This document shows positions 5,930 to 12,499 of a stretch of DNA of 12,499 nt, in pieces. The notes below the pieces were generated by a model, which made no database searches, was not told where the DNA came from, and saw nothing but the letters and a program-made list of their open reading frames with translations. The stretch spans positions 1 to 12,499 of the forward strand of contig QMOF01000043.1 in NCBI GenBank assembly GCA_003650185.1, given 5' to 3'. Each line of letters begins with the position of its first letter. Position 1 is the stretch's first letter. The stretch comes from Chloroflexota bacterium (lineage in GTDB: Bacteria > Chloroflexota > Dehalococcoidia > UBA2247 > RBG-13-53-26). Position numbers and translations under genes: made by a program.

Positions 5930-6776
5930 GCGGCGCACCGTTGCAGGTGTGCCGGGTGCCCTCGCCCGTCTCGGTCGCCCCGTCTGAGCCTGCATGACCC
6001 TGGCGCAGGCGCTGCTTTGCCTCTTCCCAAAGCTGGTCCTGCTGCTCCAGGGGAAGGCTGCTCAAGCTGACGCCGCGCTCGCGGCAGGTTTCTTCCATGC
6101 ACCGGAACCGCTGATAGAATCTCTGATTGCTCAGGCGGAGCGCCTCCTCCGCATCAACATCGAGCCACCTGGCCACGTTCACCAGGGCAAACAGGAGGTC
6201 GCCAAACTCCCTGGCCCTTTCCTCTTGATTTGAAGCCTGCTGTAGCTCTTTGATCTCCTCGGCCAGCTTTTTGATGACATCGTCGGCCTGTTTCCAGTCA
6301 AAGCCCACCGAAGCAGCCCGCCGCTGTATCGCTTGACTGTATGCCAAGGCGGGCATTGTCTTGGGCAGGCTAGAAAGGAGAGACTCTCCCTCCCGTTCTT
6401 CCCGTTTGAGCTCTTCCCAGTTATGGGCTACCTCTTGGGCGTCCTTTACCTTCGCCTTGCCGAAAACGTGAGGGTGGCGGTGGACAAGCTTGTTATTGAT
6501 CTGACGCAGCACATCGGCGATGGAGAACTTCCCTTCCTCGGCAGCGATCTGAGCATGGAGCACGATCTGCATCAGGACGTCGCCCAGTTCCTCTGCCAGC
6601 TTCCTGTGGTTCTCCTGGTCTATGGCCTCGAGGACTTCATAGCACTCCTCGACCAGGTGCTGCTTCAGCGATGAGTGGCTTTGTTTTCTGTCCCAGGGGC
6701 AGCCCTGAGGTCCTCGCAGACTGGCTATGATGTCGACAAGGGTGTCGAAACTGTCCCGCTTCCTGCTATAAGCCAC
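5916..6776 (-). CDS. mazG: Nucleoside triphosphate pyrophosphohydrolase MazG
   Basis: It hydrolyses NTPs/dNTPs to NMP and pyrophosphate (house-cleaning, ppGpp modulation). Numbering from GTG 6776, the 286-residue protein carries two MazG modules. The first has CPWDRKQSH (26-34), then EECYE (43-47) and EELGD (62-66), the acidic Mg-binding helices. The second has EEIKE (173-177) and REFGDLL (189-195), typical of full-length two-domain MazG. The open frame continues upstream to an ATG at 6827, but that would overlap gyrA by 62 bases and add an unusual basic leader. GTG 6776, overlapping the gyrA stop by 11 bases with AAGGCAG upstream, fits the family better. It follows TPR and gyrA in one operon. 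After the usual end near LWEEAKQRL (249-257), a polar tail of about 28 residues runs into the end of gmk. Confidence 0.93.
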   Translation of the reverse strand: MAYSRKRDSFDTLVDIIASLRGPQGCPWDRKQSHSSLKQHLVEECYEVLEAIDQENHRKLAEELGDVLMQIVLHAQIAAEEGKFSIADVLRQINNKLVHRHPHVFGKAKVKDAQEVAHNWEELKREEREGESLLSSLPKTMPALAYSQAIQRRAASVGFDWKQADDVIKKLAEEIKELQQASNQEERAREFGDLLFALVNVARWLDVDAEEALRLSNQRFYQRFRCMEETCRERGVSLSSLPLEQQDQLWEEAKQRLRQGHAGSDGATETGEGTRHTCNGAPLNQG

Positions 6777-9225
6777 GGGTCTGCCTTGGCGTTTCCTCCG
6801 ACAGCTTGTCTTCGACGGGGAAGTCAATCGAGGTGACTTCGTGGCCCGGGTCTACCCTCATCAGGCTAACTCCGCGCGTGCTTCTGCCATGGATCGGGAT
6901 GCTTTCCTTGGAAACGCGGATAATGACTCCTTTCTCAGATATGAGCAGCAATTCTCCCGTCGGAGTGGTCATCCTGGCTGTCACCACTTTCCCCACCTTG
7001 TCACTGACGCGGTGGGCTATCACGCCCTTGCCACCGCGCTGGTGTGCCGGGTAGGCGTCTATCGAAGTCAGCTTACCATAGCCTTTGCTGGTTACGGTCA
7101 GCATGTATGTGGCTGGGCAGACGACCTCCATGCTGACCACCTTGTCTCCCGGACCGAGACGGATGCCACGTACTCCCTGGCTCGTCCGTGAAATGGGTCT
7201 CAAGTTGCTGACCGGGAACCTGATCGCTTTCCCGTTCTCGGTCACCAGTATGATCTGGTCCTCTTCCTTGGCCAGGCGGGCAGCTACCAGTTCATCGTCT
7301 TTCGTCAGGGAGATGGCGATGAGACCGCGACTCTTCAGGTTGGAGAACGTTTCCGCAGGAGTCCTCTTTACCTTGCCCTTGGCGGTGGCCAGCAACAAGA
7401 AGTTGCCCGGTTCGAACTTGGCTGTCACAGCGGTGGATATCTGCTCATCGGGCCCCAGTGGCAACAGGTTGACCAGGGGCGTGCCTTTGGCCGTACGCGC
7501 GGTATCCTGCGGGATCCGATAGCATTTCAAGGGAAGCACCCTTCCCTTGCTGGTGAAAAAGAGCAGGGTATCGTGGGTGTCGGCCGTCAGGAAGATGGAA
7601 ACACTCTCGGTTTCCTTGGTGACCATTGCCCTGACACCTCTGCCGCCCCGATGCTGCACCTTGTAGGTGCTGCTGGGGACACGCTTGGCATAGCCTCTGC
7701 TGCTCACGGTGACTATCATCTCCTGGTGAGGTATCAGGTCGGTGTCGCTGAACTCACCCGTCTCCTCTGTGCTGAGCTGTGTTCTGCGGGCATCACCATA
7801 CCTGGAACTGAGCTCTTCGGCCTCCTGCTTCACTAGGTAAAGGATCTTTCTGGGGTTGGCCAGGAGGTCTTCCAGGTAGGCGATGGTCCTGAGTGTGTCT
7901 GCGTATTCGTCTATTATCTTCTGGCGTTCTAGGGCGACCAGCCGCCGCAACTGCAGATCGAGTATGGCCTGTGCCTGCGTCTGGGTCAGCCCAAGTTGGG
8001 CCATCAACTCGTTTCTGGCCATCTCGGTGGTACGCGATTGGCGAATGACGGCGACCACCTGATCGAGGTTATCCAGCGCCACCTTAAGCCCTTCCAGTAT
8101 GTGGGCTCTTTCCTTCGCCTGCCTGAGGTCGAACTGAGAACGGCGGACTATGACCTGGTGGCGGAAGTCGATGTAATGCTGAAGCGCGTCCTTAATGTTG
8201 AGGAGGCGGGGCTGTCCGTCCACCAGGGCTATCATATTGACATAAAAGGTGGACTGCAGGGCTGTGTGCTTGTATAGGTTGTTCAGCAATTGCTGCGGGT
8301 GTGTGTCTTTTCTTAGCTCTATGACGATCCGCAGTCCATGCCTGTCAGATTCATCCCGCAGCTCACTTATGCCCTCCAGCCTCTTCTCCCGGACTAACCT
8401 GGCGGTCCTCTCTACCAGTTCCGCCTTGTTTGTCTGGTAGGGCAGCTCGGTAATCAGTATCTGGCGACGTCCCTTGGACAGTTCTTCAATCTCGGCCTTG
8501 GCTCGGACAACTATCCGGCCCTGACCAGTGGTGTAGACTTTTCGTATATCCTCGCGGCCTATGATGATGCCGCCGGTGGGGAAGTCCGGCGCGGGAATAA
8601 GTGTGACCAGATCGTCTATGGTGGCCTCGGGATTGTCGACGAGATGTGCAACCGCGCGACAGACCTCTGACAGATTGTGGGGAGGGATGTTGGTGGCCAT
8701 GCCGACGGCGATGCCTGAGCTGCCGTTGACCAGCAGGTTGGGTAGCCTGGCGGGGAGCACCAGTGGTTCCTTGAGGGTGTCGTCGAAGTTCGGCGCGAAG
8801 TCAACGGTCTCCTTGTCAATATCGGCCAGCATTTCCTGGGCGATTGCGGCCAGGCGTGCCTCGGTATAGCGCATGGCTGCCGCAGGGTCGTTGTCCATGC
8901 TGCCGAAGTTGCCCTGCCCCTGCACCAGCGGGTATCTCATGGAAAAGTCCTGTGCCAGGCGTACGAGCGCCTCATAGACCGAGGCATCACCATGCGGATG
9001 GTACTTACCCAGGACCTCGCCCACGATACGGGCACACTTCTTGTACGGGGACGTGTGGCGCAGACCGAGCTCATTCATGGCATAGAGAATGCGCCGGTGT
9101 ACTGGTTTCAGGCCGTCGCGCACATCGGGCAGGGCCCGCGACACGATTACGCTCATGGCGTAATCGAGGTAGGAGTCCCTTACCTCGTCTTCAATCTTGA
9201 CTTGTCTGACTGTACCTATTTCCAT
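6766..9225 (-). CDS. gyrA: DNA gyrase subunit A
   Basis: This is the breakage-reunion subunit of the A2B2 gyrase that introduces negative supercoils. The 819 residues are a normal length. The N-terminal winged-helix/tower part includes LPDVRDGLKPVHRR (32-45), the quinolone region HPHGDASVYEALVRL (76-90) and QGQGNFGS (102-109). AMRYTEARL (117-125) carries the catalytic Tyr120. The beta-pinwheel C-terminal domain begins near 500 and contains the gyrase-specific GyrA box as QHRGGRG (524-530), a variant of Q[RK]RGG[RK]G, plus a second HQRGGKG (728-734). The box supports gyrase rather than topoisomerase IV. At the E. coli Ser83 position there is Ala81, with Ser82 next to it; the Asp87 position is Glu85. 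The ATG at 9225 is 44 bases after the TPR gene. gyrB is not in the window. Confidence 0.97.
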   Translation of the reverse strand: MEIGTVRQVKIEDEVRDSYLDYAMSVIVSRALPDVRDGLKPVHRRILYAMNELGLRHTSPYKKCARIVGEVLGKYHPHGDASVYEALVRLAQDFSMRYPLVQGQGNFGSMDNDPAAAMRYTEARLAAIAQEMLADIDKETVDFAPNFDDTLKEPLVLPARLPNLLVNGSSGIAVGMATNIPPHNLSEVCRAVAHLVDNPEATIDDLVTLIPAPDFPTGGIIIGREDIRKVYTTGQGRIVVRAKAEIEELSKGRRQILITELPYQTNKAELVERTARLVREKRLEGISELRDESDRHGLRIVIELRKDTHPQQLLNNLYKHTALQSTFYVNMIALVDGQPRLLNIKDALQHYIDFRHQVIVRRSQFDLRQAKERAHILEGLKVALDNLDQVVAVIRQSRTTEMARNELMAQLGLTQTQAQAILDLQLRRLVALERQKIIDEYADTLRTIAYLEDLLANPRKILYLVKQEAEELSSRYGDARRTQLSTEETGEFSDTDLIPHQEMIVTVSSRGYAKRVPSSTYKVQHRGGRGVRAMVTKETESVSIFLTADTHDTLLFFTSKGRVLPLKCYRIPQDTARTAKGTPLVNLLPLGPDEQISTAVTAKFEPGNFLLLATAKGKVKRTPAETFSNLKSRGLIAISLTKDDELVAARLAKEEDQIILVTENGKAIRFPVSNLRPISRTSQGVRGIRLGPGDKVVSMEVVCPATYMLTVTSKGYGKLTSIDAYPAHQRGGKGVIAHRVSDKVGKVVTARMTTPTGELLLISEKGVIIRVSKESIPIHGRSTRGVSLMRVDPGHEVTSIDFPVEDKLSEETPRQTRGL

Positions 9226-9269
9226 AACCGTGACCTGGACAGTGTCTCACCCCGTGTGGGGGCGATAGC

Positions 9270-10031
9270 CTAGTAATCGACCTCGGCAAACCCCTCTCCC
9301 TCCGTCTCGACCGCCGCGCCTGCTTCTTCTCCGTCCTCGTCTTCCAGCCGCTGCCTCAGCAGGGACTCACGCACGTACGGGCGGAACCTCTCTTTCTTCT
9401 TTGGCGGGAAGGAAAGCCGTCCCGCCTGGCTCGGATCCTGGTAAGTCTCTCGGATAAGCAGCCTTACTTCGTCTTCCCTCAAGCTGGTTATTACGGCCAT
9501 GTAATGATTGCCGCCGTCCATGAGCTTTGCCAGGCGTGGTCCATATTTCGGTTCAACCTCGCCGAGATATTCTCCTTGCTTGTTCTTGGCGATCAGCTTC
9601 TGCCCTTCCGAATGCAAGCTCACCTCTTCACCGGGGGCCATGAGTAGTACGGTCTCTCTTGGTGCCAGCTTCACCAATTGGACAACCCTGGCCTTGCTGG
9701 TCTCTTCCACGAAGACGTCAGCCACGACCCTCTGGCGGTCATTCCTGGTGACTGGCTCTCCCAGCTGCGCCAGGCGTTCCAGGTTCTTCTTGGCGATCTT
9801 GTTGTAGGGATCCAGTTCCAGAGCATGTCCATAGGACTCCCTGGCTGCAGCATAGTCACCCATTTCCATGAGAGCCCTGCCCAACCTGTTGTAGGTTTCT
9901 ACATCATCGGGGAGAAGCTCGAGAATGGCCTTGTTGGCTTTGACCGCCTCCTCCCAGCGTGCCTGCATTGCCAGGTCGACGGCCTCCTTCACGTAGTCCT
10001 CCATTTTCGGATTGCGTGGCTGTGAAGACAC
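9270..10031 (-). CDS. TPR-repeat protein with C-terminal HIRAN-like region, upstream of gyrA
   Basis: The 253-residue soluble protein has no signal peptide or membrane segment. Residues about 13-80 form two TPR units: the first (ARWEEAV) ends near LPDD, and the second, from TYNRLGRALMEMGDY to ALELDP, is canonical. A second region at about 118-195 is mostly beta. It contains KLAPRETVLL, LIAKNKQGEYLGEVEPKYGPRLAKLMDGG and a following strand. Its pattern (small polar loop, GEYLGEV, Leu-rich 'LAKLMDGG', then a VITS strand) resembles HIRAN-type DNA-end-binding domains. I infer this by eye and it is not certain. A basic patch KKKERFRP (211-218) and an acidic tail follow. Start GTG 10031 has G-rich GGGGGTAGG upstream; ATG 10004 is the alternative. 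First gene of the TPR-gyrA-mazG operon. Function unknown; its position suggests a link to DNA topology or repair. Confidence 0.85.
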   Translation of the reverse strand: MSSQPRNPKMEDYVKEAVDLAMQARWEEAVKANKAILELLPDDVETYNRLGRALMEMGDYAAARESYGHALELDPYNKIAKKNLERLAQLGEPVTRNDRQRVVADVFVEETSKARVVQLVKLAPRETVLLMAPGEEVSLHSEGQKLIAKNKQGEYLGEVEPKYGPRLAKLMDGGNHYMAVITSLREDEVRLLIRETYQDPSQAGRLSFPPKKKERFRPYVRESLLRQRLEDEDGEEAGAAVETEGEGFAEVDY

Positions 10032-10104
10032 TGCCTACCCCCAAGAAGATAGCAATATGGCTATGTGCAGCATTGCGACCCCTGCCCAAGCACTCGACCA
10101 AAGG

Positions 10105-10133
10105 ATTTTAGGGCCTGGCAAACGAGTTTGCAA
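10105..10133 (-). promoter_or_regulatory. Candidate promoter of the TPR-gyrA-mazG operon
   Basis: On the minus strand TTGCAA (complement of 10128-10133, 4 of 6 consensus bases) and TAAAAT (complement of 10105-10110, 5 of 6) are separated by 17 bases. Transcription would start near 10098, about 67 bases before the GTG of the TPR gene. A perfect 10-base palindrome, CAAGTACTTG (10131-10140), overlaps the upstream edge of the -35 box and could be an operator half-site pair. Boxes and palindrome are seen; function is inferred. Confidence 0.5.
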
Positions 10134-10139
10134 GTACTT

Positions 10140-10444
10140 GTTTGGTGGCGTTACCAACTCCCTCCTCATGAACCGGTATCGTGCCAGGGGTTGATGCGAT
10201 CCTTCGATTGGCGTGGCCCAGTCGAACCTCGGCAGGCAGCACCAGTCGATGGAGCCGTTGATGCTTACCGAGGCTGCGGAAAGCATGTTAGGACGGCCCC
10301 GTAGTCGCCGCCGGGTTTGAAGGCTACCCTGGCGTCCATCGCCTGCCCACCTTCAGTCGGTCCTTGCACCAAGCCCCAGCCGGGCCGGTACTCCGCGGGG
10401 TGGAAGGCTACGAGGGTTCGTCCGCGGGAGGAGCCAGTGTGTGC
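10140..10444. other. Intergenic debris between TPR operon promoter and xth
   Basis: Apart from the GH15 remnant (10221-10339), nothing is recognisable. Between the xth stop (10445) and the remnant's ATG, the minus strand stays open in the xth frame past the stop, reading GRTLVAFHPAEYRPGWG. I cannot match this to any family, and it is probably chance in GC-rich DNA. No T-run hairpin that would serve as an xth terminator was seen. Confidence 0.4.
10221..10339 (-). pseudogene. Remnant of the 5' end of a GH15 (glucoamylase/trehalase-like) gene
   Basis: On the minus strand an ATG at 10339 begins 16 codons ending KPGGDYGAV (to 10292). After a shift of reading frame the next codons (from 10289) give NMLSAASVSINGSIDWCCLPRFD, ending at 10221. 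Together they reproduce the conserved start of GH15 enzymes, of the form KPIEDYGxIGNxxTAALVSxxGSIDWxCxPRFDS. A single lost base between 10292 and 10289 explains the frame change. Homology stops right after PRFD; the other roughly 600 residues of a GH15 enzyme are absent. This is a 5' fragment, truncated and frameshifted, lying between the operon promoter and the end of xth. The match is by eye but the 15-residue GSIDW signature is very distinctive. Confidence 0.7.
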
Positions 10445-11224
10445 TCAGGCGGAAGTCCGCAAGGTGATACCAACAGGGCAGTGGTCTGAGCCCATCACAT
10501 CCGGCATGATGAAGGCACTGGAGACCTGCGGCAGTAGGTTGTCGCTGACGAAGAAGTAGTCGATCCTCCAGCCCACGTTCCTCTCTCTGGCCCTCGACTT
10601 CAGGTCCCACCAGGTGTACTGACCCGGTTCCCTGTTGAAGTGGCGGAACGTGTCGACGTAACCGTGAGCGACGAACTTGTCCATCCAGGCCCTCTCCTCA
10701 GGCAGGAAGCCGGAGACCTTCTCGTTCTCCTTGGGCCTGGCCAGGTCTATTGCCTTGTGCGCCGTATTGAAATCGCCGCAGATGACCAGCTTCTGGCCCT
10801 GCGCCCGCAAAGGCTCGATGAACTCCAGGAAGGCATCGTAGAAGTCCATCTTGTACTTCAGTCGCTGTGCGTCCTTCTTGCCATTTGGAAAATACACGTT
10901 GAAGAGAAGGAATCCGGGGTGCTCCGTGATCAGCACCCTTCCCTCTCTGTCGAATGCTTCGATACCAAAGCCTGTCTTCACGCTCAACGGCTCTTCCTTG
11001 CACAGAGAAGCCACCCCGCTGTAGCCTCTGGTGTCTGAGCAGTTCCAGTACGCGTGGTACCCTTGCGGTTCTCGCAGCTCGTCGTCGATCTGGTCCGGCT
11101 GCACCTTGGTCTCCTGTAAACACAGAATGTCGGGACTTTCTCGGTACAGCCACTCGAAGAAGCCCTTCCTCTTCACCGCTCTCACTCCGTTGACGTTCCA
11201 GCACAGTATCCTGGTCTCGCTCAT
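10445..11224 (-). CDS. xth: Exodeoxyribonuclease III (ExoIII/AP endonuclease family)
   Basis: The enzyme cleaves abasic sites and removes 3' blocking groups in base excision repair, and has 3'-5' exonuclease activity. The 259 residues match the ExoA/Xth family. Catalytic and metal-site motifs in order are WNVNGVRA (9-16, Asn10), LQETK (36-40, Glu38), NVYFPNG (109-115, Tyr111), GDFNTAH (150-156, Asp151 and Asn153), WRIDYFF (219-225, Asp222) and GSDHCPV (245-251, Asp247 and His248). All expected residues are present. The ATG at 11224 is preceded by AAGGGGGC, a good ribosome site. An extended -10 promoter lies 50 bases upstream. It is a single gene with remnants of lost genes on both sides. Confidence 0.97.
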   Translation of the reverse strand: MSETRILCWNVNGVRAVKRKGFFEWLYRESPDILCLQETKVQPDQIDDELREPQGYHAYWNCSDTRGYSGVASLCKEEPLSVKTGFGIEAFDREGRVLITEHPGFLLFNVYFPNGKKDAQRLKYKMDFYDAFLEFIEPLRAQGQKLVICGDFNTAHKAIDLARPKENEKVSGFLPEERAWMDKFVAHGYVDTFRHFNREPGQYTWWDLKSRARERNVGWRIDYFFVSDNLLPQVSSAFIMPDVMGSDHCPVGITLRTSA

Positions 11225-11271
11225 GCCAGTTGCCCCCTTGGCTGACGTCTGGATGTGGAACCAGCTATGAC

Positions 11272-11280
11272 ATTATAGCA
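11272..11280 (-). promoter_or_regulatory. Extended -10 promoter of xth
   Basis: On the minus strand the sequence TGCTATAAT (complement of 11272-11280) is a perfect TATAAT with the TGn extension. No good -35 box stands 17 bases upstream, as is common for extended -10 promoters. The start of transcription would be near 11265, about 40 bases before the xth ATG at 11224. Confidence 0.6.
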
Positions 11281-11481
11281 CGGCGATGCGCCGGGGAGCG
11301 GAGCATGATGGTGACCACGGGTGGGCTTGCCCAGATGTAACTGGGATTGAACCCGGTTGTTACCGATGGTAACCGCGTAGTAGCCGGAGCGGTGCTAACT
11401 TAGGGGTACGGCCACAGACCGCAGCCTGAACGCATTCGGCCGAGGGTGGGATGTGGTTGAGGTTCTGACGTAGGGACGTGC
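11281..11481. other. Intergenic stretch with small inverted repeats, no gene
   Basis: No coding region is supported. Short symmetric elements are GTTACC-GAT-GGTAAC (11359-11373) and, a little upstream, CCCAG...CTGGG around an ATGTAA loop. Neither is followed by a T-run, so they are not ordinary terminators. They could be weak operators or chance. The N-terminal half of the neighbouring WrbA remnant is not found here. Confidence 0.4.
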
Positions 11482-11763
11482 TGCGGCAGCGTGTTTGCCT
11501 CCTCGGCCAACCAGCATGGCGGCCAGGAGATGACCATATCCAGCTTTCACCTGACCTTGCCACACCACGGGATCGTCCTCGTGGGATTGTCCTACTCCGA
11601 GACTCGTCAGATGACGATGGTGGAGATAAGCGGGGGCAGTCCCTACGGGGCTTCCACCACCTCGGCGTCCGACGGCAGCCGCATGCCCAGCAAGAATGAG
11701 CTGGCCAAGGACTTCTTCCAGGGGTGTCCCGTAGCTGCTATAGCTAGGAAGCTCTCAAATGGG
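11482..11763 (+). pseudogene. wrbA: C-terminal fragment of a WrbA-type NAD(P)H:quinone oxidoreductase
   Basis: In the plus strand one frame reads GSVFASSANQHGGQE, then LPHHGIVLVGLSY, GGSPYGAST, DGSRMPSKNELA and VAAIARKLSNG. These are the second-half landmarks of WrbA flavodoxin-like proteins, in the right order and spacing (E. coli style: GGQE, LAHHGM, GGTPYGATT, DGSRQPS). Only about 93 of some 200 residues are present. The flavin-binding N-terminal half is missing, a stop lies in frame at 11458, and no start codon with a ribosome site is seen (GTG 11491 is inside the domain). The usual stop after the final KLNG-like residues is also gone, and the frame runs on, open, into the complement of the methyltransferase gene. 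I read it as a truncated, non-functional remnant. Confidence 0.75.
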
Positions 11764-11858
11764 CAAGGGCAGCAATCCCGCCTGACCACTGAGCCGTGTG
11801 CAGGGCCCTTCCAGATGCGGTCGAGGGGTCTCAGGCGATGTCCACAGGAAAGCGCCTG

Positions 11859-12422
11859 CTACCGCGGCTTGCACTTGAGGTGGTCGGACGTCTCCTCGAT
11901 GATGTCCCACAGTCCTGAATCGAGTATCTTCTGCCTGGTGGTGCTGCGCGGTTGGTGGCCGTCATCGATTACCAGGGTTCCATCTGGCTTGACTATACGC
12001 CTCACCTCGGCCAGGAACTCTGCTGGGTTTCTGATGGCATGGAACATGTCTATGGCGCAGACCACGTCAGCTATGCTGTCCGGCACAGTGCTGTGGTATC
12101 CTTGCGCCAACACCGCCTCGATGTTCCTCAGGTTGCTCTTTTGTGCTTTCCTCTTCACGGCCTCGATGGCCAGCTCATGGATATCCACTGCATAGACCTT
12201 GCCTTTCTCACCCACGAGGTTGGCGAACCTGACGGCATACCTGCCGGGGCCGCACCCGTAGTCGACCACGGTCATCCCTTTCTCGATGCCAAACCTGGTG
12301 ACCCGCTTGCCTATGTAGGGATAGAGGAGGTCCACCACTTTGTAGGTGAGCATCATGCCCCGGAATGACAGGTTGAGCATCTTTTCAGTCTTGCGTCTCT
12401 CCAGCATTCTTCGTAGCCACAT
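11859..12422 (-). CDS. Class I SAM-dependent methyltransferase
   Basis: The 187-residue cytoplasmic protein has a Rossmann-type methyltransferase core. Motif I is VVDYGCGPG (52-60); an acidic residue ends strand 2 in VYAVDIHE (77-83, Asp80). Strand 4 is VVCAIDMFHAI (120-130). Motif VKPDGTLVIDD (144-154) follows, the pattern of UbiE/Methyltransf_11-like enzymes. The acceptor is unknown. The basic N-terminal helix, MWLRRMLERRK, precedes a segment with aromatic and hydrophobic residues (YKVVDLLYPYIG, 27-38) that could help in substrate or membrane contact. I chose ATG 12422 because AAGGGGAGAGG stands immediately upstream. The frame stays open to an ATG at 12485, but that leader is unlike the family. 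Its promoter and upstream neighbours are outside the window. Confidence 0.88.
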   Translation of the reverse strand: MWLRRMLERRKTEKMLNLSFRGMMLTYKVVDLLYPYIGKRVTRFGIEKGMTVVDYGCGPGRYAVRFANLVGEKGKVYAVDIHELAIEAVKRKAQKSNLRNIEAVLAQGYHSTVPDSIADVVCAIDMFHAIRNPAEFLAEVRRIVKPDGTLVIDDGHQPRSTTRQKILDSGLWDIIEETSDHLKCKPR

Positions 12423-12499
12423 TGCCTCTCCCCTTGGGGCGGTGGCCGGGTGTGCGTGGGCTAGTTGCACGGGTGAGTGAACCATCAGGCCGCCCCGCC

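Noticed and set aside
6777..6827. Upstream ATG of mazG adding 17 residues
   Set aside because: It lies entirely within the gyrA 3' end, adds a basic leader not typical of MazG, and GTG 6776 fits the family start.
10185..10210. Short reading NPWHDT on the minus strand, reminiscent of inorganic pyrophosphatase
   Set aside because: Only five or six residues with a stop three codons after; no other pyrophosphatase motif in any nearby frame.
11343..11356. tRNA T-arm-like sequence (GGGTTCAATCCC on the minus strand)
   Set aside because: Two of five T-stem pairs fail, and no matching acceptor stem or D arm is found upstream. Probably chance.
11764..12195. Plus-strand continuation of the WrbA frame
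   Set aside because: It is the complement of the clearly real methyltransferase gene; open only because of GC-rich codon structure.
12423..12485. Longer start of the methyltransferase at 12485
   Set aside because: The excellent ribosome site AAGGGGAGAGG sits directly before ATG 12422; the extra 21 residues show no family similarity and are near the window edge.
1..12499. CRISPR arrays, insertion sequences, phage genes, toxin-antitoxin or defence systems
   Set aside because: I looked for spaced direct repeats, transposase motifs and terminal inverted repeats and saw none. The MazG here is the two-domain housekeeping type, without mazEF neighbours.

Overview
The window is ordinary-looking bacterial chromosome, GC-rich and densely coded. 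It has a tRNA gene, eleven intact protein genes and two short gene remnants. The gene set suggests a Chloroflexota bacterium, probably Dehalococcoidia-like. The pointers are an ApgM-type 'proposed homoserine kinase' in front of aspartokinase, an aspartate/aromatic amino acid operon, a RemA (DUF370)-Gmk pair, and a TPR protein in front of gyrA. This placement is inferred from gene content and protein style; no database search was possible.

Left part (1-5929). A tRNA-Pro(CGG) gene lies on the minus strand at 263-336, with its promoter just upstream at 346-374. It faces a near-consensus plus-strand promoter (194-222) whose transcript would cross the tRNA antisense before entering a tight six-gene plus-strand operon: apgM-like, lysC, tyrA, aroA, remA and gmk. 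Gaps are short, and tyrA/aroA and remA/gmk overlap. The first four genes supply aspartate-family and aromatic amino acid synthesis: aspartyl phosphate, possibly phosphohomoserine, EPSP and a tyrosine precursor. lysC appears to carry an internal start for a separate regulatory ACT subunit. aroA has the residue pattern of class II, glyphosate-insensitive EPSP synthases. remA and gmk are a familiar bacterial pair.

Middle (5916-10133). A minus-strand operon runs TPR/HIRAN-like protein, gyrA, mazG from a candidate promoter at 10105-10133. Its last gene converges on gmk, and the two coding ends overlap by 14 bases, leaving no room for a conventional terminator.

Right part (10134-12499). Exonuclease III (xth) and a class I SAM-dependent methyltransferase are both on the minus strand. 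The spaces around xth hold debris. One piece is the frameshifted first ~40 codons of a GH15 glucoamylase-type gene (about 10221-10339, minus). The other is the C-terminal half of a WrbA-type flavoprotein (about 11482-11763, plus). No CRISPR array, insertion sequence, phage gene or convincing new system is visible. The most interesting points are the homoserine-kinase candidate, the internal lysC start, the class II EPSPS pattern, the tRNA/operon antisense layout, the TPR-gyrA coupling and the two gene remnants.
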